A DNA stretch of 64,000 bases from Pseudomonadota bacterium (GCA_018240465.1 JAFEFS010000068.1:1-64000), one strand, 5' to 3'; positions 1 to 10,714 are shown, counted from the first letter of the stretch. Notes: generated from the letters alone by a model not told the origin. A program made the numbers and translations.

Positions 1-722
1 AGCGCCTTGTCGGGATCGGGATGGGTTTCCATGAACACGCCGGCCACGCCCACCGCGACCGCCGCGCGCGCGAGCACCGGCACGAATTCGCGCTGGCCGC
101 CGGATTTGCCGCCGAGGCCGCCGGGCAACTGCACCGAGTGGGTCGCATCGAACACCACCGGGCAGCCGGTGTCGCGCATCACGGCGAGGCTGCGCGGGTC
201 GGAGACGAGGTTGTTGTAGCCGAAACTCACGCCGCGCTCGCAGACGAGGATATCTTCGTTGCCGACCGCCTTGGCCTTGTCGACGACGTTCTGCATGTCC
301 CACGGTGCGAGGAACTGGCCTTTCTTGATATTGACCGGCCGGCCGGCACGCGCGACGTTCTGGATGAAGTCGGTCTGCCGGCACAGGAACGCCGGCGTCT
401 GCAGCACGTCGACGACGGCGGCGACCTCGTGCATCGGCGTGTATTCGTGCACGTCGGTGAGCACGGGCACGCCCACTTGGCTCTTCACTTCGGCGAGGAT
501 GCGCAGGCCTTCTTCCATGCCGGGGCCACGGAAGCTCGTGCTCGAGGTGCGGTTGGCCTTGTCGAAGCTCGACTTGAAGATGAAGGGAATGCCGAGCCGG
601 CCGGTGATTTCCTTGAGCGTGCCGGCCGTGTCGATCTGCAATTGCCGTGACTCGACCACGCAGGGACCAGCGATCAGGAACAGCGGCTTGTCGGCACCGA
701 CTTCGAATCCACACAATTTCAT
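1..722 (-). CDS. kdsA: 3-deoxy-8-phosphooctulonate synthase, 3' end outside window
   Basis: Condenses phosphoenolpyruvate with arabinose 5-phosphate to make KDO 8-phosphate for lipid A/core lipopolysaccharide in the cytoplasm. The reading frame starts [20 protein letters not shown] and holds the family signatures: the [10 protein letters not shown] substrate loop, [16 protein letters not shown], the [11 protein letters not shown] segment, INIKKGQF-like VNIKKGQF, and near the edge the VFDATHSVQ stretch and ETHPDPDKA. About 240 of roughly 280 residues are present; the C-terminus runs off the left edge. It lies downstream of pyrG on the same strand, separated by two palindromic repeats, the common gammaproteobacterial order pyrG-kdsA-eno. 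Identity is very secure; whether pyrG and kdsA share a transcript is not shown. Confidence 0.97.
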   Translation of the reverse strand, partial: MKLCGFEVGADKPLFLIAGPCVVESRQLQIDTAGTLKEITGRLGIPFIFKSSFDKANRTSSTSFRGPGMEEGLRILAEVKSQVGVPVLTDVHEYTPMHEVAAVVDVLQTPAFLCRQTDFIQNVARAGRPVNIKKGQFLAPWDMQNVVDKAKAVGNEDILVCERGVSFGYNNLVSDPRSLAVMRDTGCPVVFDATHSVQLPGGLGGKSGGQREFVPVLARAAVAVGVAGVFMETHPDPDKA

Positions 723-743
723 TGCTTGCCACTCTTGCTTGAA

Positions 744-766
744 CCCCTCTCCCGACGGGAGAGGGG
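744..766. repeat. Palindromic extragenic element, copy 1
   Basis: A perfect inverted repeat with 11-base arms (CCCCTCTCCCG / CGGGAGAGGGG) around a single A, in the pyrG-kdsA gap. It is followed by GTCGGGGCGAGGGTCCG, the typical flank of a repeat family widespread in GC-rich proteobacteria. There is no U-tract in the direction of pyrG transcription, so it is more likely an extragenic palindrome than a strong terminator. It could still attenuate pyrG read-through into kdsA. Confidence 0.8.
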
Positions 767-834
767 TCGGGGCGAGGGTCCGCATGCGGATGACGGTTCG
801 CCGGAACCCCGAACCCTGATCCGCCCTTCGGGCA

Positions 835-855
835 CCCTCTCCCGACGGGAGAGGG
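835..855. repeat. Palindromic extragenic element, copy 2
   Basis: A second copy of the palindrome at 744-766, with arms of 10 bases (CCCTCTCCCG / CGGGAGAGGG) around one A. The two copies bracket about 70 bases of GC-rich spacer containing CCGCCCTTCGGGC. The pair resembles the doublets that extragenic palindromes form in this group of bacteria. On the minus strand, the sequence past the pyrG stop reads into this hairpin first. Confidence 0.78.
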
Positions 856-870
856 AAAATACAAAACCCG

Positions 871-2637
<1,767 letters not shown>

Positions 2638-2683
2638 TCACCTAACCCGCGAGAACGGCTACGTTTTTCGTCGCATTTCGGTG

Positions 2684-2690
2684 TAATAAT
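2684..2690 (+). promoter_or_regulatory. Candidate -10 element of the glycan operon
   Basis: The divergent pyrG/epimerase gap (2536-2710) becomes AT-rich at its right end. TAATAAT at 2684-2690, preceded by TG, looks like an extended -10 box, with T-rich sequence about 17-20 bases upstream. A start site near 2697 would leave a leader of only about a dozen bases before the ATG at 2711. No Shine-Dalgarno sequence is obvious. This is a sequence-likeness call only. Confidence 0.4.
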
Positions 2691-2710
2691 ATGTAATCAA
2701 TTTGTGCAGA

Positions 2711-3898
2711 ATGCCTTCAGGGGGCCGAGTGGGCGTTTTCAAACAGATTCGCCAGCCGCGAATCGCGCTGGTCGCGGGCACGCGCCCGGAATGCCTGAAG
2801 CTGGCCAGCGTGGCCAAGGCGTTGCGCGCGCACGACGGCAGCGCATCCCTGCTGATCAACAGCGGCCAGCATCGCGCGATGGTCGAGCGCACGCTGGCCC
2901 AGCACGGCCTCGCCGCCGACGTCGCCGCAGCGCAGTGCGAAAGCGGATCGTTGTCGGCCACCTTGCAACGCCTGCGCACGACGATCCGCGGCTGCCTGCG
3001 CGAAACCGCGGCGACACTGGTCGTCGCCCAGGGTGATACCAGCACCGCCTACGCGACCGCGCTTGCTGCGCGCGATCTGGGCCTGCCGCTTGCCCACGTC
3101 GAAGCGGGCCTGCGCACCAGCCATCCGTTGCGCCCGTTTCCGGAGGAACATTTCCGCCGCCGCATCGCGCGCCTGGCCGACCTGCACTTCGCACCGACCG
3201 CAAGCGCCGAACGCAACCTGCGCGGTGAAGGCATCGCACCGGCACGCATCTTCCGCGTCGGCCAGACCTCGATCGACCTGTTGCGCGAAACCGTGCAGTG
3301 GCCTTGCGCGGAATCCGAACTGCCCAGCGCACCCGCGACGCCGCACCTGATCGTGCTGACCCTGCACCGGCGCGAGAACTACGGTCGCGGCCTCGACGTG
3401 GTCTGCGCGGCGGTCCTCGACCTGCTCGCCGCGCGACCCGATGTCGGCGTGCTTTGTCCCGTGCATCCGAATCCCGCCGTCGGCGCACGCATCCGCCAGC
3501 ACCTGGCCGCGCATCCGCGCATCGTGCTGACCGAACCGCTCGACTTCCGCCCGTTCATCAGCCTGCTTGCGCGCGCCACGCTCGCGATCACCGACTCGGG
3601 CGGCATCCAGGAGGAGGCGCCCTATCTCGGCACGCCGATCCTGATCGCGCGCGAGAACACCGAGCGGCCGGAAAGCCTCGCGCTGGGCAACGCCAGCCTC
3701 GTCGCCGTCGATGCGGTCAGCATCGCCGCCGCCGCGCGGCATCTGCTCGACGCACCGCGGCCAACTGCCTTGGCATTCGACGCGTCGGCACCGTACGGCG
3801 ATGGCCGTGCCGGCATGCGCATCGCCGAGCACCTCGTCGCCTGTCATCGAGGCGCCATCATGGACGAAGTTGCCGCCCCACTTTCGCTTTGCATCTGA
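2711..3898 (+). CDS. UDP-N-acetylglucosamine 2-epimerase (non-hydrolysing, WecB family)
   Basis: Interconverts UDP-GlcNAc and UDP-ManNAc, the precursor of ManNAc-type sugars in polysaccharides. With the ATG at 2711 it has 395 residues, against about 375 for WecB. In-frame TTG 2702 and GTG 2729 are alternative starts. Family motifs are in order: AGTRPE near the N-terminus, QGDTST, HVEAGLRT, PFPEE, LHRREN in the second Rossmann domain, PVHPNP, and SGGIQEEAPYLG followed by ENTERPE, the UDP-binding set. It heads a four-gene run with a 3-base gap to the next gene, so it probably feeds activated sugar to the glycosyltransferase two genes downstream. Family is secure; the exact sugar product pathway is not. 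Confidence 0.87.
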   Translation: MPSGGRVGVFKQIRQPRIALVAGTRPECLKLASVAKALRAHDGSASLLINSGQHRAMVERTLAQHGLAADVAAAQCESGSLSATLQRLRTTIRGCLRETAATLVVAQGDTSTAYATALAARDLGLPLAHVEAGLRTSHPLRPFPEEHFRRRIARLADLHFAPTASAERNLRGEGIAPARIFRVGQTSIDLLRETVQWPCAESELPSAPATPHLIVLTLHRRENYGRGLDVVCAAVLDLLAARPDVGVLCPVHPNPAVGARIRQHLAAHPRIVLTEPLDFRPFISLLARATLAITDSGGIQEEAPYLGTPILIARENTERPESLALGNASLVAVDAVSIAAAARHLLDAPRPTALAFDASAPYGDGRAGMRIAEHLVACHRGAIMDEVAAPLSLCI

Positions 3899-3901
3899 CG
3901 A

Positions 3902-5020
3902 ATGAATCAGCAATCGACTTCCACCTCGCCCGCCGCGGGCGAGGTTGCGCTTCACGCCGAAGCCGCGAACGCCGCCGCCATGCGCCTGCGCGACTGGCTG
4001 CTGCGCGGCAGCGCGCAACTGCGCGAAGGCGACCAGGCCGGCGGCGTTGCCGGCACGATTGGCGCCGACGGCAAGCCACTCTACGTCTATGCCGAAATCA
4101 CCGGCTATTACCTGAGCTGGCTCGCCGACATCAGCGGCGGTGAGGACGATGCGCAGGTGCGCGAGCGGGCACGACTCGCGCTGGGCTGGGCAGCACGCCA
4201 TTTCTCGGCCGCCGGACAGATGCCGCAGACGCGCGTTCACCTCACCGCTGGCGAGCCCGACTGGCGCAACGATGCCGCGTTCTTCTTCGACCTCGCCATG
4301 CTGTTGCGCGGCGTCGACGCGATCGCCGAAGCCGGCATCGTCACGCACACCGACGCGGTGCGCGGCACGCTGCACGAACAACTGTCGCAGTTCGTGCGCG
4401 ACGACACGTTGCTGCCCGCGATCCAGTTGCGCGGCACACAGCCGCTGCCGCCGCGCTGGTCGACGCGGGGCGGCCCGTTCCTGGTCAAGGCTTCCTCGCG
4501 CGTCGCCCTGAGCGGAAATCACGCCCAACTGCCGCAGGGGCTCGCTCTCGCCTGTGCACGCGAAAGCGGGCGCTGGGCGATGCAGGCTGCCGACATCGAG
4601 CTCGGCATGCTGCACCCGACCCTGTATTTCGCCGAGGGTCTGCTGCTCTCGCGCCCGGATCGCGCCGACGCCGTCGCGCAACTGCTGCACCGCTGCCTTG
4701 CCGCCGCTCGCGCCGACGGCGCACTGCCCGAAACGGCCGGCGAAACGGACGGCAAGGTTCGCAACGACATCCTCGCCCAGGCACTGCGCGTCGGCCTGCT
4801 GCTGCGCCAGCTCGGCGCGGCGCAGGCGCCCGGCGAGTCCGAACTCGACCGGCTCGCCGCAATCCTGCTGGCGCGCGTCGAGACGCGCGACTCGCTGCCG
4901 TTCAACGCCGACGCCGCGGCGCAGGCCAATGTCTGGGGCACGATGTTCGCCGAGCAGGCGCTGCGCTGGTACGCCAATCGCCCGGGCACGGCGCGACCCA
5001 GCGCCGCGGCGCTCGTTTGA
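3902..5020 (+). CDS. Unrecognised helix-rich protein of a glycan operon
   Basis: I do not recognise a named family. The 372-residue protein is predicted to be soluble (no signal peptide or membrane segment) and very rich in helices with repeated aromatic/leucine patterns (EITGYYLSWLA, AFFFDLAMLLRG, HPTLYFAEGLLL, WGTMFAEQALRWY). That pattern resembles the alpha/alpha toroid of glycoside hydrolases, polysaccharide lyases and related sugar-binding proteins. Candidate acidic residues sit in YAEITGYY (about residue 63) and in GEPDWRNDAAFF (about 115). It starts 3 bases after the epimerase stop, and its own stop comes 9 bases before the next ATG, so it is almost certainly co-translated with glycan genes. 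A sugar-active or sugar-sensing role is inference. Confidence 0.6.
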   Translation: MNQQSTSTSPAAGEVALHAEAANAAAMRLRDWLLRGSAQLREGDQAGGVAGTIGADGKPLYVYAEITGYYLSWLADISGGEDDAQVRERARLALGWAARHFSAAGQMPQTRVHLTAGEPDWRNDAAFFFDLAMLLRGVDAIAEAGIVTHTDAVRGTLHEQLSQFVRDDTLLPAIQLRGTQPLPPRWSTRGGPFLVKASSRVALSGNHAQLPQGLALACARESGRWAMQAADIELGMLHPTLYFAEGLLLSRPDRADAVAQLLHRCLAAARADGALPETAGETDGKVRNDILAQALRVGLLLRQLGAAQAPGESELDRLAAILLARVETRDSLPFNADAAAQANVWGTMFAEQALRWYANRPGTARPSAAALV

Positions 5021-5028
5021 GCGCGTCC

Positions 5029-7287
5029 ATGAGTGATGCACCCCGCCGCATCTCGCCGCTGGCGCGCGTACTGTTCCTGCTGCGCTTCCTGCCGCTGTAC
5101 GCTGCCATGGGCCTGGCCGACTGGCTCGCGCCGAAATTGCCGCGACGCTGGCCGCAGCCGCGCCGCGAGCGCGCCACCACGCCCGGCATCAGCGTGATCG
5201 TGCCCGAGCGCGGCACACCAAGCACGCTCGCGATCACGCTCGACGCACTCGCCGCGGCCTGTGCGAAACTCGACGAGCCCGTGCAGGTGATCATCGTCGT
5301 CAACGGCGCCAACCCGGCTGCGTACTCCGCGATCATCCGCGATCGCGAAGCTCACGAAGCGGCCGTCCCTGGCCGCATGTCTCGAATACACTGGGAATGG
5401 CAGTTCCACGAGCAGCCGCTGGGCTACGATGGCGCGATCGCCGCGGGTTTGGCCAAGGCGCGGCATCCCTGGACCTATCTGCTCAACAGCGACATGCGCC
5501 TCGGGCCACAGGCACTCGCCGAACTGCTGCCATATCGCCAGCGGCAGGTGTTCGCGATCACTTCGCAGATCTTCTTCGAGGACCCTGGTCGGCGGCGCGA
5601 GGAAACGGGCTGGTCGGACTTCCATGCACATCACGACAAACCGATCGTCTACGAGCGCACGCCGGAGCCGGGCACGCTCGCGCGCGGCAACCTCTATCCC
5701 GGCGGCGGCTCCTCGCTGTGCCGTACCGCGCAGTTGCGCCGCTACGTCGCCGACGCGCACGAATACCATCCGTTCTACTGGGAAGACGCCGATTTCGGTC
5801 TGCGTGCCTGGAACGAGGGCTGGGAAGTGCTGTTCTGCCCGACCTCGCAGGCCTGGCACGGACATCGCGGCACGGTGAACCGTTTTTACAAGCAAGAAGA
5901 AATCGAGCGCGTGATCGCGCGCAACGCGCAGTGGTTCGACATGCGCCACGCGTGGACACCGGTGACGCCGATCGAGCACATCCGCCGTATCGCCGCGCGC
6001 GCGCCCGAACACTGGCCCGAATTCGCCGGTTTGGCACGCGCATGGCGAACGTTCCGCGTGCGCCTGCGCGCGCGGCGCACGCGCGCGCTCGGCCTGCGCT
6101 ACGACCGCATCACCCAGGACAGCTACCATGGTCCGCACCCGAGTTACGCAATGCGGCCACGCGTGTTGCTGGTGACGCCATTCGCGCTGTTCCCGCCCGC
6201 GCACGGCGGTGCGCGGCGCATCGCGGAACTCGTCACGCGGCTCGCCGATCGCGTCGATTTCTTTCTGCTCGGCGACGAGCGCTCGTTGTACTCGCTCGCT
6301 TCCGAACCCTGGCTCAGGCAGGTGCGCGCGACGCACCTGATCGAAGGCCGTGGCGACCGCCCGACCGATGCGCCGATGACGCTGGCCGAGCGCATGCAGC
6401 GTCACGCCTGGCCGGAACTGCGACAGAAGCTCGACCGCATGATCGCGTTGTACGATCCCGATGTCGTGCAGGTGGAATTCATGGAACTGGCCCTGGTTGC
6501 CGACCAGCGCCCCGCCCACCACGCCGGCCGCGCACGCTGGTTGCTCGCGCTGCACGACGTCTATCTGAACGGCGACGGCGGTGACAACGATGCCGCGCAG
6601 ATCACGGCACTGCAACGATTCGACGCGGTCAGCGCCTGCTCGAACGAAGACATCGCCCTGCTACCAAACGCGCACGCACACCTGATCGGCAACGGCGCGA
6701 TCGATCGTCGCGCCGGCGCCCTGCCATCGCCGCAAACGCCGCCGCGCCTGCTGTTCATGGGGCCATTCCGCTACACGCAGAACCGCGAGGGCATCCTCGC
6801 CTTCCTCGACCAGGCGTGGCCCGCGCTGAGATGCCAATTCCCCGACCTGCGCCTGAGCATCCTCGGCGGCGCCGAATCGAAGGCGGTTGCGGACACCGAC
6901 GCACGCCTCACCCAGGACGGCGTCGATCTCGTCTCCACCTTCGTCGATCCAGCGTCCTACCTCGCCGAGTGCACGCTGAGCATCAACCCGCAGTACGACA
7001 TCCGCGGCTCGTCGATCAAGCTGATCGAGTCGCTGCTCGCGCGCCGCGTCTGCGTGAGCACGGCGGCCGGCGCACGCGGCTTCGCGCGCGAGGGACTGCA
7101 GGGCCTCGTCACCGCCGCCGATGTCGCCGGCATGGCCGCACCGATCGCGGCGCTGCTCGCCGACGCCGAACATCGGCGCCGCATCGAGAAAGCCGACGAC
7201 GCCAGGCTCGACACGCACACCTGGGACGCGGTCGCGGCCCGGCAGCTCGCGCTGTACCGCAGTCTGCAGAGCGAACCACGCGCGTGA
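5029..7287 (+). CDS. Two-domain glycosyltransferase (GT2 fused to GT4-type)
   Basis: A 752-residue fusion, taking the ATG at 5029 (TTG at 5017, overlapping the previous stop, is the alternative). The N-terminal GT-A domain (about 45-330) has GISVIVPERG, IIVVNGAN, LNSDMRL (DxD-like), GGGSSLCR and YWEDADFGLRAWNEGW followed by WHGHRGT, all typical of family 2 transferases. The C-terminal GT-B domain (about 380-750) starts VLLVTPFALFPPAHGGARR. It ends with LLFMGPFRY, LSILGG and RGSSIKLIESLLARR, where the Glu is the usual donor phosphate contact of family 4. One protein could therefore add two successive sugars. A hydrophobic stretch near residue 20 may sit it at the membrane. Acceptor and sugars are unknown. 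Confidence 0.85.
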   Translation: MSDAPRRISPLARVLFLLRFLPLYAAMGLADWLAPKLPRRWPQPRRERATTPGISVIVPERGTPSTLAITLDALAAACAKLDEPVQVIIVVNGANPAAYSAIIRDREAHEAAVPGRMSRIHWEWQFHEQPLGYDGAIAAGLAKARHPWTYLLNSDMRLGPQALAELLPYRQRQVFAITSQIFFEDPGRRREETGWSDFHAHHDKPIVYERTPEPGTLARGNLYPGGGSSLCRTAQLRRYVADAHEYHPFYWEDADFGLRAWNEGWEVLFCPTSQAWHGHRGTVNRFYKQEEIERVIARNAQWFDMRHAWTPVTPIEHIRRIAARAPEHWPEFAGLARAWRTFRVRLRARRTRALGLRYDRITQDSYHGPHPSYAMRPRVLLVTPFALFPPAHGGARRIAELVTRLADRVDFFLLGDERSLYSLASEPWLRQVRATHLIEGRGDRPTDAPMTLAERMQRHAWPELRQKLDRMIALYDPDVVQVEFMELALVADQRPAHHAGRARWLLALHDVYLNGDGGDNDAAQITALQRFDAVSACSNEDIALLPNAHAHLIGNGAIDRRAGALPSPQTPPRLLFMGPFRYTQNREGILAFLDQAWPALRCQFPDLRLSILGGAESKAVADTDARLTQDGVDLVSTFVDPASYLAECTLSINPQYDIRGSSIKLIESLLARRVCVSTAAGARGFAREGLQGLVTAADVAGMAAPIAALLADAEHRRRIEKADDARLDTHTWDAVAARQLALYRSLQSEPRA

Positions 7288-8033
7288 CCTGGTCCTACGA
7301 CTTCATCGCCGATGTCTACGCGACCGACATGGGCCAGAGCATGCCGTTCGACGACATCGATTGGTATCGCGCGCTGTGCCTGCGCGAGGGCGGCCGCGCG
7401 CTGGAACTCGGCTGCGGCACCGGGCGCATCCTGATCGAACTGCTGCGCGCAGGCGTCGACGTGGTTGGCGCGGACCGCTCGCTGCCGATGCTTGCGCGCC
7501 TGCGCCGCGATGCGCAGGCGCGCGATTTGTCGCCGCGCGTCACCCAAATGGACATCACCGCTCCCGCGCTGCGTGATTCATTCCGCGTGATCCTGATGCC
7601 GTATTCGCTGATCACCTACCTCGTCGATCCCCAAGTCGCGCAGCGCTGCATCCATACCCTGGCCGCGCTGCTCGAACCCGGCGGCTGCCTCGTGCTCGAC
7701 GCCTTCGTGCCGCAGCCGGTGACCAGCTTCGCCGAATTCCGCCGCGACTACCGGCGCGAACACGATGGCGGTTTCCTCGAACGCCACAAGCGCATCACGG
7801 CAAACGTCGACGGCAGCAACCGCATCGAGCGCCGCTACAGCGTGCTCGACGCGAACGATGCACTCGTTTCCCGGTTCGCAACCGATGAGACGATACGCCC
7901 ATATCGTGCGACCGATCTCGCCGAATACGGCGTATCGGCAGATTTGATGGTCGAGTCGTTCCATTGGGACTACGGCTTGCGCAGACAAGCGCAAGGCGCA
8001 CGTTTCGCAACCGTCGTGCTGCGCCACGTCTGA
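7284..8033 (+). CDS. SAM-dependent methyltransferase
   Basis: A class I methyltransferase of 249 residues. The SAM site is seen as ALELGCGTGRILIEL (motif I, about residues 40-54), followed by the acidic strand end VVGADRS (motif II), QMDIT (about 90) and LLEPGGCLVLDAF. The start is read as GTG at 7284, which overlaps the upstream stop in a GTGA arrangement. No ATG gives a complete N-terminus, so translational coupling to the glycosyltransferase gene is likely. It closes the four-gene glycan operon and may methylate a sugar or cap a chain, but the substrate cannot be read from the sequence. Confidence 0.85.
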   Translation: MTWSYDFIADVYATDMGQSMPFDDIDWYRALCLREGGRALELGCGTGRILIELLRAGVDVVGADRSLPMLARLRRDAQARDLSPRVTQMDITAPALRDSFRVILMPYSLITYLVDPQVAQRCIHTLAALLEPGGCLVLDAFVPQPVTSFAEFRRDYRREHDGGFLERHKRITANVDGSNRIERRYSVLDANDALVSRFATDETIRPYRATDLAEYGVSADLMVESFHWDYGLRRQAQGARFATVVLRHV

Positions 8034-8095
8034 GACTTGATCGACAACGAAACAACCGCCACTATGCGCGCGGTTTGTCGTCACGGAAGTTTTGA

Positions 8096-10012
8096 ATGAG
8101 CAGCAGATACAACGCGGCGGACATTGAAGTCCTTTCCGGCCTCGATCCGGTCAAGCGCCGGCCGGGCATGTACACCGACACCTCGCGGCCGAACCATCTC
8201 GCCCAGGAAGTCATCGACAACTCGGTCGACGAGGCGGTCAACGGCCACGCGTCGACGATCGAGGTGACCGTGCATGCCGACGGTTCGGTCGAAGTCGGCG
8301 ACGACGGCCGCGGCATGCCGGTCGACATCCATCCCGACGAAGGCCGGCCCGGCGTCGAGGTGATCCTGACCAAGCTGCATGCGGGCGGCAAGTTCTCCGG
8401 CAAGAACTACAAGTTCTCCGGCGGCCTGCACGGCGTCGGCGTGTCGGTGGTCAATGCGCTCTCGCAGCGCGTCGAGGTCGCGATCCGCCGCGACGGCCAG
8501 GTGTATCGCATGAATTTCAAGGACGGCGATCGCGCGAGCAATCTTTCCGTCGTCGGCAGCGTGCCGAAGAAGCAGACCGGCACGACGCTGCGTTTCTGGC
8601 CCGATCCGAAGTACTTCGATTCGCCGAAGATCAGCCTGCCGAAATTGAAGCACGTGCTGCGCGCCAAAGCCGTGCTCTGCGCCGGCCTCACCGTGCGCTT
8701 CAGCGACGAAGCGAGCGGCGAAAAAGAAGAATGGCACTACGAAGACGGCCTGTCCGACTATCTGAAGTCGATGCTCGGCGCGAACGACTACCTGCCGCCG
8801 GATCTCTACCAGGCCTCGCTCAAGCGCGACAAGCACGAGGTCGATTTCGCCCTGGCCTGGCTGCCCGAGGGCGAGCTGACCCAGGAAAGCTACGTCAACC
8901 TGATCCCGACCGCGCAGGGCGGCACCCACGTCAACGGCCTGCGCACCGGCCTCACCGACGCGCTGCGCGAGTTCTGCGACATCCGCAACCTGCTGCCGCG
9001 CGGCGTCAAGCTTGCGCCCGAGGACGTGTGGGACCGGCTCTGCTTCGTGCTCTCGCTGAAGATGGAGGAACCGCAGTTCTCCGGCCAGACCAAGGAGCGC
9101 CTGTCCTCGCGCGACGCCGCGGGCTACGTCGAGAACGCCGCGCACGACGGCTTCTCGCTGTACTTGAACCAGCACACCGACATCGGCGAGAAGATCGCCC
9201 AACTCGCGATCGAACGCGCCGCGCTGCGGCTCAAGGCCGAAAAGCAGATCGTGCGCAAGAAGATCACCCAGGGACCTGCCCTGCCCGGCAAGCTCGCCGA
9301 CTGCGCCTCGAGCGACCTGTCGCGCACCGAGCTGTTCCTCGTCGAAGGCGACTCCGCCGGCGGCAGCGCCAAGCAGGCACGCGACAAGGACTTCCAGGCG
9401 ATCCTGCCGCTGCGCGGAAAAATCCTCAACACCTGGGAGGTCGATTCCGGCCAGGTGCTCGCCTCCGAGGAAGTGCACAACCTCGCCATCGCGATCGGCT
9501 GCGATCCGGGCAAGGACGACATCTCCGGCCTGCGCTACGGCAAGGTCGTCATCCTCGCCGATGCCGACTCCGACGGCCTGCACATCGCCACGCTCCTGTC
9601 CGCGCTGTTCGTCAAGCACTTCCCCCAACTCGTGCGCGAAGGCCACGTGTTCGTCGCGATGCCGCCGCTGTTCCGCGTCGACGTCGGCAAGCAGGTGTTC
9701 TACTGCCTCGACGAAGCCGAGCGCGACGCGATGCTGGACAAGATCCAGCGCGAGAAGATCAAGGGCGCGGTCAACGTCACCCGCTTCAAGGGCCTGGGCG
9801 AGATGAATCCGTCGCAGCTGCGCGAATCGACGATCGACCCCGACACGCGCCGCCTCGTGCAGCTCACCGTCGGCCTTGCCGTCGACGGCAGCGCCATCGA
9901 GGGCGACGATGGCACGGCCAAGATCATGGACATGCTGCTGGCGAAGAAGCGCGCGGCGGATCGGAAGGAGTGGTTGGAGACGAAGGGTGACCTTGCCTCG
10001 CTGGAAGTCTAA
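8096..10012 (+). CDS. parE: DNA topoisomerase IV subunit B
   Basis: ATPase subunit of topoisomerase IV, which decatenates daughter chromosomes together with ParC. The 638 residues match the family (about 630). The GHKL ATPase domain shows NSVDEAVNG, DDGRGMP and GGLHGVGVSVVNALS. The transducer domain carries QGGTH. The TOPRIM domain has EGDSAGGSA and DADSDG, the metal-binding acids. The C-terminus ends with AADRKEWLETKG, as in ParE rather than in the longer GyrB. It follows the methyltransferase by 62 bases and probably has its own promoter there. parC is not in the window. Confidence 0.97.
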   Translation: MSSRYNAADIEVLSGLDPVKRRPGMYTDTSRPNHLAQEVIDNSVDEAVNGHASTIEVTVHADGSVEVGDDGRGMPVDIHPDEGRPGVEVILTKLHAGGKFSGKNYKFSGGLHGVGVSVVNALSQRVEVAIRRDGQVYRMNFKDGDRASNLSVVGSVPKKQTGTTLRFWPDPKYFDSPKISLPKLKHVLRAKAVLCAGLTVRFSDEASGEKEEWHYEDGLSDYLKSMLGANDYLPPDLYQASLKRDKHEVDFALAWLPEGELTQESYVNLIPTAQGGTHVNGLRTGLTDALREFCDIRNLLPRGVKLAPEDVWDRLCFVLSLKMEEPQFSGQTKERLSSRDAAGYVENAAHDGFSLYLNQHTDIGEKIAQLAIERAALRLKAEKQIVRKKITQGPALPGKLADCASSDLSRTELFLVEGDSAGGSAKQARDKDFQAILPLRGKILNTWEVDSGQVLASEEVHNLAIAIGCDPGKDDISGLRYGKVVILADADSDGLHIATLLSALFVKHFPQLVREGHVFVAMPPLFRVDVGKQVFYCLDEAERDAMLDKIQREKIKGAVNVTRFKGLGEMNPSQLRESTIDPDTRRLVQLTVGLAVDGSAIEGDDGTAKIMDMLLAKKRAADRKEWLETKGDLASLEV

Positions 10013-10031
10013 CTAGCGCCCGATTTTGCAG

Positions 10032-10589
10032 ATGAGTTCGCAAGCTCTCCAAGCATTCAAGCACGCAATTCAGGACTCCACTGATCTCCTGAGACACTTT
10101 GACGCTCTTAACACCAAGCCACCGCCTTCGGATATAGAAGTTCTCAAGCGCGCTAGCTTGGTTATGGCGCTTGCAGCACTCGAAACTTATTTTGAAGATC
10201 GAATTGTCGAGGCAATCGATTCAATATGCGCCAAAGACAAGGCAAATGATGCCCTATCAAGCTTCTATCGCAATTCGTTAGAAATTGACCTGAAGTCATT
10301 TCATAGCCCGAGTGCAGACAGAGTTCGTCAGCTCTTCCAAAAGTATCTTTCACTCGATGTTTCAGACGCTTGGACCTGGAATAATTGCGATCCAACCAAG
10401 GCCAAAGCAGAGCTGAATCTTTTGGTCAAAAAGCGTGGGGATATCGCACATCGCTCCCTCCGCCCAACCACTGGCGAACCTCGGCCCAAACAACATGCAG
10501 TGACTCGAGATGGTCTTCGAAAGCACATTCACTTCATTGCTCAAATTGCCGATACGACTGACGCTTTTTTAGCACGTAGGCTGGGCTGA
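10032..10589 (+). CDS. HEPN-domain protein, orphan and low-GC
   Basis: A 185-residue, mostly helical protein with the HEPN signature R-x4-H in KKRGDIAHR (Arg135, His140), plus a conserved-looking helix MALAALETYFEDRIVEA near residue 45. It most resembles the MAE_28990/RiboL-PSP-type HEPN proteins, many of which are RNases in toxin or defence systems. No antitoxin-like nucleotidyltransferase lies beside it: parE is upstream and chrA downstream. Its composition is clearly AT-richer than both neighbours, so it looks acquired. The ATG at 10032 is used (TTG 10026 is in frame just before). The last codons and the stop lie inside a palindromic repeat that starts at 10575, so the C-terminus may be truncated or recast. 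RNase activity is inference. Confidence 0.65.
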   Translation: MSSQALQAFKHAIQDSTDLLRHFDALNTKPPPSDIEVLKRASLVMALAALETYFEDRIVEAIDSICAKDKANDALSSFYRNSLEIDLKSFHSPSADRVRQLFQKYLSLDVSDAWTWNNCDPTKAKAELNLLVKKRGDIAHRSLRPTTGEPRPKQHAVTRDGLRKHIHFIAQIADTTDAFLARRLG

Positions 10590-10641
10590 CAAGCCCAGCG
10601 CTTCCACAGAAACTTGGCTGGGCTTCGCACCCCAACCTACG
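10575..10641. repeat. Extragenic palindrome overlapping the HEPN gene end
   Basis: A hairpin with perfect 8-base arms (GCTGGGCT / AGCCCAGC, 10580-10599) around GACA, enclosed by outer arms CGTAGG (10575-10580) and CCTACG (10636-10641). A further GGCTGGGCTTCGCACCCCAACC lies inside the right half. The whole looks like one mobile extragenic palindrome doublet. It provides the TGA stop (10587-10589) of the HEPN reading frame. Confidence 0.7.
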
Positions 10642-10714
10642 CATGTCGAGATGCCAATGCCACTTCGAGTCGGCGTAGCAGACCGCGCGAACCGGACTGA
10701 TTAAGATCGACCAC

